From assembly GCF_900142065.1 (NCBI RefSeq), contig NZ_FSRJ01000001.1, forward strand, positions 1,178,001 to 1,242,000: a DNA stretch of 64,000 nt, written 5' to 3'. Of this stretch, positions 52,878-59,672 are shown in pieces. Origin of the DNA: Agromyces cerinus subsp. cerinus (GTDB lineage: Bacteria > Actinomycetota > Actinomycetes > Actinomycetales > Microbacteriaceae). Under the pieces are notes generated by a model. The model made no database searches. It was given only the letters and a program-made list of their open reading frames with translations, and was not told the origin of the DNA. The position numbers and the translations under genes were made by a program. Every line of letters begins with the position of its first letter. The stretch's first letter is position 1.

Positions 52878-53897
52878 TCAGGGCTGCTGCTTGGCCCGGC
52901 TCGGCTGCACACGCATCGGTTCACCCGGCATCTTCGGGAAGTCGGGCGGGAACGGCAGCTCGCCGAGACCGTCGTCGAGATCGCGCTGCCACCACTCGAG
53001 CAGCGTGTCGATGCGCCCGGGCGAGTCGTGCATGCCGTGCCAGGGGTCGCCGACGGTGCGAAGTCGCTCCGGCACGCTGCGCACCGTGTGGTCGCCCGGA
53101 TCGGTCGAATCGAGCTCGTCCCAGTCGAGCGGGCACGACACCGAGGCCGTCGGCAGCGGGCGCGGGCAGTACGCGCCCGCCATCGTGCGGTCGCGGTTCG
53201 CCTGGTTGTAGTCGATGAAGATGCGGTCGCCGCGCTCCTCCTTCCACCAGTTGGTGGTGACCTCGTCGGGCATGCGGCGTTCGAGCTCGCGCCCGAGCGC
53301 GATGACGGCGTGCCGCACGTCGAGGAACTCGTGCTCGGGCTCGATGGGCGCGAAGACGTGGATGCCGCGACTGCCCGAGCTCTTCACGAACGCCGTGAGC
53401 CCGACCTCGCCGAGCAGCTTCCGAAGCTCCACTGCAACGGGCACCGCCTCGGCGAACCCGGTGCCGGGCTGCGGGTCGAGGTCGATGCGCAACTGGTCGG
53501 GGTTGTCGGGGTTCTCGGCCCGGGACGCCCACGGGTGGAAGACGATCGTGTTCATCTGCGCCGCCCAGACCGCTGCGGCCGGCTCGTCGATGACGAGTTG
53601 CGGATGCGTGCGCCCGCTGGGGTAGGTGACCGGCACCGACCGCACCCACTCGGGCGCGCCCTTCGGCGGATTCTTCGAGAAGAACTGCTCGCCGTCGACG
53701 CCGCCCGGGAACCGCTGCAACGACACCGGCCGGTCGCCGTTCGCCTCGACGAACGGCACGCCCACCGCGATGAAGTACTCGGCGAGGTCGAGTTTGGTGA
53801 TGCCCGCCTCGGGCCAGAGCACACGAGACGGACTCGAGATCCGCACGTCGCGATCGCCGTGCGGACCCGGGACGGAGAGAGTGACGGCATCGGCCAT
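52878..53897 (-). CDS. LigD-type polymerase (archaeo-eukaryotic primase family)
   Basis: This 339-residue protein is the POL domain of bacterial NHEJ LigD as a stand-alone gene. It can add nucleotides or ribonucleotides at DNA ends. Blocks include VLWPEAGITKLDLAEYFIAV, RTHPQLVIDEPAAAVWAAQMNTIVFHPW (in parts), the catalytic RIDLDPQPG, KSSGSRGIHVF and YCPRPLPTASVSCPLDWDEL (in parts). No Ku gene, ligase domain or phosphoesterase domain is found nearby. ATG 53897 has TAGCGT 7 nt upstream. Confidence 0.92.
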   Translation of the reverse strand: MADAVTLSVPGPHGDRDVRISSPSRVLWPEAGITKLDLAEYFIAVGVPFVEANGDRPVSLQRFPGGVDGEQFFSKNPPKGAPEWVRSVPVTYPSGRTHPQLVIDEPAAAVWAAQMNTIVFHPWASRAENPDNPDQLRIDLDPQPGTGFAEAVPVAVELRKLLGEVGLTAFVKSSGSRGIHVFAPIEPEHEFLDVRHAVIALGRELERRMPDEVTTNWWKEERGDRIFIDYNQANRDRTMAGAYCPRPLPTASVSCPLDWDELDSTDPGDHTVRSVPERLRTVGDPWHGMHDSPGRIDTLLEWWQRDLDDGLGELPFPPDFPKMPGEPMRVQPSRAKQQP

Positions 53898-53904
53898 GAA
53901 GGCG

Positions 53905-53910
53905 ACGCTA
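53905..53910 (-). promoter_or_regulatory. -10 box (TAGCGT) of the LigD-type polymerase gene, leaderless
   Basis: On the minus strand TAGCGT ends 7 nt before the ATG at 53897. Confidence 0.5.
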
Positions 53911-53948
53911 CTCCCCGTGCGAGTGCCGCGCTCCCGCGCCCCGGCGCG

Positions 53949-54239
53949 TCACGCGATCTGGGCCGTCGCCTGCGTCGCGTACCGGCGCGCCGCCCGCTCC
54001 CGGGCCTTGGCCGCCTCCTCTTCGCGGTTCTTCGGCGGTGCGGCGGTCACGAGGTCGTCGAGCAGGTGGCGGGTCACGTGCGCGATCTCAGCCACGGCGC
54101 GATCGAACGCCTCGGCGTTCGCCTTCGACGGCTTCGTCGAACCGCTCACCTTGCGCACGAACTGCAGCGCCGCGGCGTGCACCTCGTCGTCGGTGGTCGC
54201 CGGCTCGAAATTGTGGAGGGTGTGGATGTTCCTGCACAT
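53949..54239 (-). CDS. DUF2277 family protein
   Basis: This 96-residue protein begins MCRNIHTLHNFEPATTDDEV, the DUF2277 signature, and continues with AALQFVRKVSGSTKPSKAN. The C-terminus is Ala/Arg/Glu-rich and likely helical. The conserved Cys2 and His residues suggest a possible metal site, but function is unknown. A TAGGCT box 6 nt before the ATG marks a separate leaderless promoter. Confidence 0.9.
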   Translation of the reverse strand: MCRNIHTLHNFEPATTDDEVHAAALQFVRKVSGSTKPSKANAEAFDRAVAEIAHVTRHLLDDLVTAAPPKNREEEAAKARERAARRYATQATAQIA

Positions 54240-54245
54240 GCCTCG

Positions 54246-54251
54246 AGCCTA
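54246..54251 (-). promoter_or_regulatory. -10 box (TAGGCT) of the DUF2277 gene, leaderless
   Basis: On the minus strand TAGGCT ends 6 nt before the ATG at 54239. Confidence 0.5.
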
Positions 54252-54275
54252 ACTCGCGGCGTCGAGGATGTCTCG

Positions 54276-54305
54276 GCTCAGCTCAGCTCAGCTCAGCTCA
54301 GCTCT
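54276..54305. repeat. Pentanucleotide (GCTCA)5 microsatellite over a stop codon
   Basis: Five perfect GCTCA units (54276-54300) and a sixth degenerate unit GCTCT follow the acyltransferase C-terminus. The TGA stop at 54298 is part of the repeat. Because each unit contains TGA on the minus strand and five is not a multiple of three, the array gives stops in all three frames. Confidence 0.85.
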
Positions 54306-55083
54306 GCTCGCGGCGCGCGGCGCGAGCCGCCTCGCGGGCGGCATCCCGTGCCGCATCTGCGGCCGCCGCGGCTTCGGGCGTCGGCGCGGTGCCGCCGAGT
54401 GAACGCGGCTGCCACCACTTGCCGGTGCCGTCGACCGGGTACTCGGCCTGCAACCGGTCGACCATGCGCTGCAGGGTCGCGCGCAGTCGCTCGGTCACGG
54501 CGTGCGGGTCCTCGTCGGTCGTGACCGCGATCGGCTCGCCGAACGCGAAGCTCACCGGCACCCCGAACCGCTCGAAGAATCGCACCTTGTGGCCCTTGGT
54601 CATCAGCCGGTGGCCGCCCCAGACGGCGACCGGGATGATCGGCACGCCGGCCTCGGCCGCGAGTCGTGCCGCGCCGGTCTTGAGCTGGCGCACGGTGAAG
54701 GAGGCGCTGACGCCCGCCTCGGGGAAGACGCCGAGGAGCTCGCCGTCGCGGAGCGCGGTCACGGCCTTGGCATAGGCGGCGGCGCCGGCCTTCATGTCGA
54801 CCGGGATGTGCTTCATGCTGCGCAGCATCGACCCGACGATCGGCTTGTCGAACACGCTCTGCTTGCCCATGAACCGGATGCGGCGGCGATTGGCGAGCCA
54901 CGTCGCCCACTCGACGAGCGCGAACTCGAAGTAGCCGAAGTGCGTCATCGCGAGCACCGCGCCGCCGGTCGTCGGCACGTGCTCGGCACCGGTCACGCTG
55001 CGCTTCAAGCCCCAGAAGCCGAACAGCGCACGCCCGGCGACGATCGCCGTGCTGTAGATCGGGTCACTCGGGCGTCGCGTCAT
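54298..55083 (-). CDS. Lysophospholipid acyltransferase family protein with altered active-site motif
   Basis: This 261-residue protein has the PlsC fold, but the usual NHxxxxD motif reads THFGYFE (T47, H48, E53) and EGTR reads EAGVS. The catalytic His is kept and Asp is replaced by Glu. Similar variants recur in Actinobacteria, so it is probably active on a different acceptor. The C-terminal 30 residues are Ala/Arg-rich and run into the GCTCA array, which supplies the stop. A TACGCT box 6 nt upstream supports ATG 55083. Confidence 0.85.
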   Translation of the reverse strand: MTRRPSDPIYSTAIVAGRALFGFWGLKRSVTGAEHVPTTGGAVLAMTHFGYFEFALVEWATWLANRRRIRFMGKQSVFDKPIVGSMLRSMKHIPVDMKAGAAAYAKAVTALRDGELLGVFPEAGVSASFTVRQLKTGAARLAAEAGVPIIPVAVWGGHRLMTKGHKVRFFERFGVPVSFAFGEPIAVTTDEDPHAVTERLRATLQRMVDRLQAEYPVDGTGKWWQPRSLGGTAPTPEAAAAADAARDAAREAARAARREQS

Positions 55084-55089
55084 GATCCA

Positions 55090-55095
55090 AGCGTA
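55090..55095 (-). promoter_or_regulatory. -10 box (TACGCT) of the acyltransferase gene, leaderless
   Basis: On the minus strand TACGCT ends 6 nt before the ATG at 55083. Confidence 0.5.
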
Positions 55096-55141
55096 CGGCG
55101 TGGCGCTGAGCGCGGCCTGCGTTCACGCGCCCGTCAGCGCG

Positions 55142-55648
55142 TCACATCGACTCGTGACGCAGGTCGGCGACCGGCTGGAGGCGGAAGAGCCGCACGACCC
55201 GGCCCGACTCCCGCTCGTAGGCGCGGTACCCCGGCCACTGCGCCTCGATGCGCGCCCATGCGGCGTCTCGCTCGTCATCGGCGATGCGACTCGCGCGCAC
55301 CGGCATCCGTCGCCCTCGTACCGTGATCGCGGCGTCGGGGTGCGCGATCAGGTTGTACGTCCAGCCGGGGTGCCGGTCACGGGCGAAACTCGTGCCGGCG
55401 ACGATCGCACGGCCGTGCCCGTCGGGTGTGTACATGAGCGCGGAGTCGCGGGGCTCGCCCGACTTCGCACCGGTGGTGTGCAGCACGAGCGACGGCACGA
55501 GCAATGCGCTGAGCTGCACTCGCCCGCCCGAGACCGCCGCGATCACCCGCTCGATGGGCGGAAGCACGCGAGGTGCGCACCAGCGGAAGAGCCGGGTGCG
55601 GGTCAACGGCGACACCACGGAGCGGACGGACTGCAGCACGGTCGGCAT
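55142..55648 (-). CDS. Deazaflavin (F420)-dependent nitroreductase-family protein (Ddn-like)
   Basis: This 168-residue protein has the split beta-barrel family signature LVLHTTGAKSGEPRDSALMY followed by RHPGWTYNLIAHPDAAITVRGR (in parts) and the closing W-YRAYERESGR block. Members bind F420 or flavin and reduce quinones or nitro compounds. F420 use is inferred from the family, since no F420 biosynthesis gene lies in the window. ATG 55648 has a CAGAAT box 6 nt upstream; a longer start would overlap the YihY gene. Confidence 0.85.
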   Translation of the reverse strand: MPTVLQSVRSVVSPLTRTRLFRWCAPRVLPPIERVIAAVSGGRVQLSALLVPSLVLHTTGAKSGEPRDSALMYTPDGHGRAIVAGTSFARDRHPGWTYNLIAHPDAAITVRGRRMPVRASRIADDERDAAWARIEAQWPGYRAYERESGRVVRLFRLQPVADLRHESM

Positions 55649-55679
55649 CCACCCATTCTGTCGGGCGGGAGGCCCCACG

Positions 55680-56741
55680 TCACGAGCCGCCCGCACGCTC
55701 CTTCTCGACGGCTTCGCGAGCCGCGACGAGTTCGGCCGCGGCATCCGTCGCCCGACGCTCCGCCCGCTGCATCCGGCGTATCGCCAGCGTCGGAGCGCCG
55801 TACCGCGCCTGCACGCGATCGTGCTCGTCGTCGACGCCGGTCACGATGTACGCCGCGGCGATGAGGATGGCCTGGCTCGAGAGGTTCAGCCAGATGAGCA
55901 GGGCGATCAGCGAGCCGAACGAGGCGAGCAGCGGATTGCTCGTCGCCCCGCCGACGAAGAGGCCGGAGAGCACCTGCAGCACCGAGAGACCGACGGCGCC
56001 GAGGAGCGATCCGCTCCAGAGCGAGCGGGCGCTCGGCCGCATGCCGGAGAGCACGCGGAACATGACCGCGATCAGGAGCGCGTCGATCACGAACGTCACC
56101 GCGATCGTGACGAACCGGGAGGAGGCGTCCAAGACCGCGTCGTGACTCGAGATGCCGAGCCAGCCGAGCATGGTGCCGAGCGCCGTCGTGCTGAAGACCG
56201 TGACGGCCGCGGCCGCGGCGAAGGCTGCGCCGAATCCGATCGCGAGGAGCAGATCGCGAAGCATGACCCAGATGAAGAAGGTCTGGTCGTCCGGTTGGGA
56301 GCCGAGGCGACGGAAGGCGGTGCGGAGCGACCCGATCGCGCCGATCGCGGCGCCGACGAGACCCACGAGCGCGAGGAGGCCGGCGATGCTGAGCGTGAGC
56401 GGCTGCACGAGATCGCCGGCCGCGATCAGTCCGTCCTCGCCGAAGAGGCCGGGAATCGCGGCGTCGACCGTCTCGACGAGCGCGGCGAGGGCGTCGGGAT
56501 TTCCGGCGAGCCAGATGCCCGCGATCGCGAAGCCGAGGAAGACGCCCGCGAAGATCGAGAAGAGCACCCGGTACGTCACGCTGTCGGCGAGCATGGGGCC
56601 GTGGCGTTCGAAGTAGAGGAGGAACGCGCGCGCCGGCTTCAGCTCGAGCGCCCACGCCGTGACACGCGTGCCGAACGCGATGATTCCGGCGAACGCGCCC
56701 CGCTTCGCGGCGTTCGGACCGTCTCCCCCGGGCTCGCTCAT
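55680..56741 (-). CDS. YihY/BrkB family inner membrane protein
   Basis: This 353-residue protein has about six membrane spans and the YihY signature LADSVTYRVLFSIFAGVF near residue 55. The C-terminal cytoplasmic tail is charged and helical (about 310-353). The family was once called RNase BN but has no confirmed nuclease activity, and its function is unknown. A TAGCCT box lies 6 nt before the ATG. Confidence 0.9.
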   Translation of the reverse strand: MSEPGGDGPNAAKRGAFAGIIAFGTRVTAWALELKPARAFLLYFERHGPMLADSVTYRVLFSIFAGVFLGFAIAGIWLAGNPDALAALVETVDAAIPGLFGEDGLIAAGDLVQPLTLSIAGLLALVGLVGAAIGAIGSLRTAFRRLGSQPDDQTFFIWVMLRDLLLAIGFGAAFAAAAAVTVFSTTALGTMLGWLGISSHDAVLDASSRFVTIAVTFVIDALLIAVMFRVLSGMRPSARSLWSGSLLGAVGLSVLQVLSGLFVGGATSNPLLASFGSLIALLIWLNLSSQAILIAAAYIVTGVDDEHDRVQARYGAPTLAIRRMQRAERRATDAAAELVAAREAVEKERAGGS

Positions 56742-56747
56742 GCCGTC

Positions 56748-56753
56748 AGGCTA
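56748..56753 (-). promoter_or_regulatory. -10 box (TAGCCT) of the YihY gene, leaderless
   Basis: On the minus strand TAGCCT ends 6 nt before the ATG at 56741. Confidence 0.5.
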
Positions 56754-56815
56754 TCGATGCGCGGCTGCCGCGGGCCGACGATCCACGCCGGTGCCGCCGA
56801 TTCGGCCGGAAACGC

Positions 56816-56862
56816 CGAACGGCGACGACGACGGGCTCGAGGCCCGACGTCGCCGCCGTTCG
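56816..56862 (-). terminator. Long hairpin after lysozyme-like paralogue 2
   Basis: An outer 9-bp stem (56816-56824 with 56854-56862) encloses a second CGGGC/GCCCG stem with a TCGAG loop. It lies 16 bp past the stop codon at 56878 on the minus strand. The T run is weak (GTTT). Confidence 0.5.
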
Positions 56863-56877
56863 ATCATCCGTTCGGTA

Positions 56878-57801
56878 TCAGTACCAGCCGGCAGACTCCG
56901 AGTGGTCCCACGCGCCGCACGGCGTGCCGTACCGGCCGGCGATGTAGCCGAGGCCCCAGGTGATCTGGGTGGCGGGGTTGGTCTGCCAGTCGCTGCCGGC
57001 CGTGCCCATCTTGCTGCCGGGCAGGGCCTGCGGAATGCCGTACGCACCGCTCGAGGAGTTCTCGGCGTAGACGTTCCAGCCGGACTCGCGATCCCAGAGC
57101 GACACGAGGCAACCGAACTGGTCGGCACCCCACCCGTACTGCGCGGCCATGAGGTCGCGCGCGATCGCCTGGGCGCCGCTGGGGTTCGCCGGGCCGCTCG
57201 GGCGCGAGCCGGTCGAGGACTCCGACGACTCCGTTTCGGCCTCCGCCTCGGCGGCGGCTGCGGCCGCAGCAGCAGCGGCAGCCGCGGCCTCCGCCTGCTT
57301 CGCGGCGGCGATCTTGTCGGCCTGCGCCACAGCGGCCTGCACCGGCGCGACATGGGCTTCCGTGCGGTCGGCGAGTTCGAAGACGCGCTCGGGGGCGAGG
57401 AGCCGGTAGTTGCCGAGCGCCGCAACGGACGAGGCGAGCTCGGTGGCGTCGGCCTTGCCCTTCGCCGCCGCGATCGTGTCGTTCGCAGCGGCGATGGTGT
57501 CGTTCGCGGCCTTGACGGCCCGCGCCTCGAGGATGCCGGCGTGCGAGCCGAGCTGCTCCACATCGAGGTTCGCGGCGTCGCGCAGGGCGTCGGTCTCGGC
57601 GATGCTGTCGGTCGTCGCGGCGACGGCGGACTGCACGGCGAAACCGGTGCCGACCATGGCGCCGACGGCGACGACGGCGCCCGCTGCGAGCATGGGACCG
57701 CTCCTCCAGACGGGGCGGTTTCTACGCGACCTGGGTCGGAGGGCTCCGGTCTCGCGGGCTTCGGGCTGGTTGTTTTCAGAAGTGGATGACTGGTTCTGCA
57801 T
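56878..57801 (-). CDS. Secreted/anchored lysozyme-like protein, paralogue 2
   Basis: This 307-residue protein has an N-terminal anchor/signal (about 37-60), a helical Ala-rich middle region with a run of 13 Ala (residues near 180-195), and the 95-residue lysozyme-like C-terminus. The last has YGWGADQFGCLVSLWDRESGW, GAYGIPQALPGSKM and closing SAGWY. The Glu of RESGW is the probable catalytic residue and two Cys may pair. It is closest to paralogue 3. Its start codon lies in the 3' arm of a perfect 12-bp inverted repeat (57800-57811 with 57930-57941). Confidence 0.87.
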   Translation of the reverse strand: MQNQSSTSENNQPEARETGALRPRSRRNRPVWRSGPMLAAGAVVAVGAMVGTGFAVQSAVAATTDSIAETDALRDAANLDVEQLGSHAGILEARAVKAANDTIAAANDTIAAAKGKADATELASSVAALGNYRLLAPERVFELADRTEAHVAPVQAAVAQADKIAAAKQAEAAAAAAAAAAAAAEAEAETESSESSTGSRPSGPANPSGAQAIARDLMAAQYGWGADQFGCLVSLWDRESGWNVYAENSSSGAYGIPQALPGSKMGTAGSDWQTNPATQITWGLGYIAGRYGTPCGAWDHSESAGWY

Positions 57802-57941
57802 GACTTTCACAAGGCGGATCGGCACGGCGCAGAGCGCTGGACGACCCTTGGTCGACGTTCCACGAGCGGGGGCGCCCGGGCGAAGTGGCCAGTCTGCCGA
57901 GGCCTTCTGGACAGAACCTCAGCTTCCCCTGTGAAAGTCAT
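57800..57941 (-). promoter_or_regulatory. Inverted repeat enclosing the leader and start codon of lysozyme-like paralogue 2
   Basis: ATGACTTTCACA at 57800-57811 is the perfect reverse complement of TGTGAAAGTCAT at 57930-57941, with 118 bp between. In minus-strand RNA the two arms could form a 12-bp helix that pairs the sequence just before the start, plus the first two bases of the ATG at 57801. A 44-codon ORF begins in the 5' arm (ATG 57941) and ends in the 3' arm at 57807. Either feature could control translation. Confidence 0.5.
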
Positions 57942-57991
57942 CCAAATCGAGGGGCGGGTCCGGACGCTGATGTATCGACCCAACGAAGGGA

Positions 57992-58924
57992 TCAGTACCA
58001 GTTGTTCGCCTGGAAATGCGCCCACGCACCGCACGGAGTGCCGTATCGTCCGGCCACGTAACCGAGCCCCCAACTGATCTGCGTGGCCGCGCTCGTCTGC
58101 CAGTCCGCGCCCGCCGACGCCATCTTGCTCCCGGGCAGGGCCTGCGGGATCCCATAGGCGCCGGCCGGGCTGCCTGCGGTGACGTTCCAGCCGGATTCCC
58201 GATTCCAGAGCTCGACGATGCAGCCGAACTGATCGTCGCCCCAGCCGTAGCGAGCAGCCATCATGTCGCGGGCGATCACCTGCGCCTCGCTCGGGTTCGC
58301 GGGCGCCGCCGGCGCAGGTCCGCCGCCCGCCGGTGGTGTCGCCGCCTCGCGCTCGGCCGCTGCACGTTCGGCGGCCGCCTGCTCCGCTGCGGCCTGTCTG
58401 GCCGCGGCTGCCTGCTCCGCCGCGACGCGATCGAATTCGACGACCGCGGCCTGCACGGTGACCGCGTGGGCGCGAGCTGCGTCGGCGAGCTCGAAGACGC
58501 GCTCGGGCGCGAGGAGTTCGTACGACTTCAATGCGGCGACGGATGCCTCGAGATCCGAGGCATCCGATTTGCCGTCGGCTGCCGCGATCACCGCGTCCGC
58601 CGCGATCAGCGCATCGACCGCGTCCTGAGCGGCCCGCGCCGTGAGAATGCCCCCGTGGGTGTCCAACTGGCTCGCGTCGAGGTCGGTCGCCGCCGAGAGC
58701 TGCGCCGTCTCGGCGACCTGTTCCGCCGCCTGCTCCGCGCGTTCGGCGACGGTGTCGTTCGTGATGACACCGGTGCCCGCCACGGCAGCCAGCGCGAGCA
58801 CGGAGGCTCCGGATGCCACCGCACGCCAGCGCCCGGGTCGTGTGCGCCTGCGTGGAGCCGATGGTCCGGTCGGTCCGCCCGTCGTGGGCCGTGCGGTGGT
58901 CGAGACTCCGGACGCTTCGCTCAT
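57992..58924 (-). CDS. Secreted/anchored lysozyme-like protein, paralogue 3
   Basis: This 310-residue protein has a Pro/Arg-rich N-terminus, a membrane anchor or signal (about 33-53), and a long helical region rich in Ala, Glu and Gln (about 60-205). The lysozyme-like C-terminus has YGWGDDQFGCIVELWNRESGW, GAYGIPQALPGSKM and closing ANNWY. GGGGAG precedes the ATG by 4 nt, so this gene uses a normal leader. It is read from a promoter with TTGCGA (59046-59051) and TAGTCT (59021-59026), close to a GTGA-N6-TCAC palindrome. Confidence 0.87.
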   Translation of the reverse strand: MSEASGVSTTARPTTGGPTGPSAPRRRTRPGRWRAVASGASVLALAAVAGTGVITNDTVAERAEQAAEQVAETAQLSAATDLDASQLDTHGGILTARAAQDAVDALIAADAVIAAADGKSDASDLEASVAALKSYELLAPERVFELADAARAHAVTVQAAVVEFDRVAAEQAAAARQAAAEQAAAERAAAEREAATPPAGGGPAPAAPANPSEAQVIARDMMAARYGWGDDQFGCIVELWNRESGWNVTAGSPAGAYGIPQALPGSKMASAGADWQTSAATQISWGLGYVAGRYGTPCGAWAHFQANNWY

Positions 58925-59020
58925 GCTTCTCCCCAGCGGGGGACGCGACTCACCGGCCGATCCCCCATCGTGCGACGATCCGCGAGCGCCTTCCGCCCGC
59001 GGGAAGTAGCCAATCCGCAC

Positions 59021-59051
59021 AGACTAACCGAAGGGTTCCTCGGGTTCGCAA
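59021..59051 (-). promoter_or_regulatory. Promoter of lysozyme-like paralogue 3
   Basis: On the minus strand TTGCGA (59046-59051) and TAGTCT (59021-59026) are separated by 19 bp. The spacer contains GAGGAACCCTTC, a 12-mer also found upstream of paralogue 1 at 44597-44608. Confidence 0.4.
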
Positions 59052-59058
59052 CCCCTTC

Positions 59059-59072
59059 GTGACAGGTGTCAC
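59059..59072. promoter_or_regulatory. CRP/GlxR-type operator candidate (GTGA-N6-TCAC)
   Basis: GTGACAGGTGTCAC is a perfect palindrome matching the core of the CRP/GlxR consensus (TGTGA-N6-TCACA). Its centre lies about 51 bp upstream of the inferred start of paralogue 3 and about 73 bp upstream of the lipoprotein gene on the other strand. CRP/GlxR control of resuscitation factor genes is known in Mycobacterium and Corynebacterium. Confidence 0.5.
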
Positions 59073-59125
59073 GCCCGTTCATGTCGGGGTGTTTCACGCG
59101 GCGAGGTCGGCGAACCGGGCGTCGG

Positions 59126-59131
59126 TAGGGT
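59126..59131 (+). promoter_or_regulatory. -10 box (TAGGGT) of the ECF lipoprotein operon, leaderless
   Basis: TAGGGT ends 7 nt before the GTG at 59139 and favours this start over the GTG at 59130, which lies inside the box. Confidence 0.5.
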
Positions 59132-59138
59132 GGTCGAC

Positions 59139-59672
59139 GTGCGATCCCCCCTCATCTCCCTCCTCCTCGTCGGCGTCTTCGCGTTGAGCGGCTGCGCCGC
59201 CGCGACCCCCGCCACGACCACCGATCCGACCGCTGCGGCGACCGCCGAGGCGAGCGCCGAAGCCGGCGCCGACTGCGCGGGCGTCGGCGTGGTCGTCGAC
59301 TTCGGCACGCTCGACGCCGAGGGCGCATCGGAGTGCGTCGACGCGGCATCCGCGATCGCCGCGACCGCGGCGCTCGACGAGGCCGGCGTCACGACCGAGG
59401 GTTCGGTCGAGTGGGGCGACGCGATCGTCTGCCGGGTGAACGACCGGCCCGGTCCCGACGAGACCGTCGAGGTCGCAGGCGAGGCCTCGTTCGTCGAGTC
59501 CTGCCAGTCGATGCCGCCCGCCTACGCCTACTGGGCGCTCTGGGTGAAGCCGTCGGCCGAGGCGGAGTGGGAGTACGCACAGGAAGGCCTCGGCACCCTC
59601 GAACTGGAGCCCGGACAGACGGTCGGCCTCGTCTACACGACCGGCACGGAGACTCCGACCCCGGCCGGCTGA
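59139..59672 (+). CDS. Lipoprotein of the ECF transporter operon (DUF4430-like)
   Basis: This 177-residue protein has a lipoprotein signal with lipobox LSGC (C19), so it is probably lipid-anchored after LspA cleavage. The C-terminal half has CRVNDRPGPDE, ESCQSMPPAYAYWALWVKP and WEYAQEGLGTLELEPGQTVGLVY (in parts), resembling DUF4430 modules, which are related to the ligand-binding domain of transcobalamin. Its stop overlaps the next ATG in TGATG, so it is translated together with the transporter. A role in substrate capture is inferred from context. Confidence 0.75.
   Translation: MRSPLISLLLVGVFALSGCAAATPATTTDPTAAATAEASAEAGADCAGVGVVVDFGTLDAEGASECVDAASAIAATAALDEAGVTTEGSVEWGDAIVCRVNDRPGPDETVEVAGEASFVESCQSMPPAYAYWALWVKPSAEAEWEYAQEGLGTLELEPGQTVGLVYTTGTETPTPAG

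Noticed and set aside
57807-57941. 44-codon ORF in the leader of lysozyme-like paralogue 2 as a gene in its own right
   Set aside because: It has no recognisable protein features and is explained as part of the leader. It is kept as a possible upstream ORF, not a protein gene.
57802-57991. c-di-AMP (ydaO) riboswitch upstream of lysozyme-like paralogue 2
   Set aside because: The conserved ydaO core segments were not recognisable. The region has only the inverted repeat and ORF described.
58981-59138. Cobalamin riboswitch upstream of the ECF operon
   Set aside because: No B12-box-like segment was seen and the lipoprotein gene appears leaderless, leaving no room for a riboswitch on that strand.
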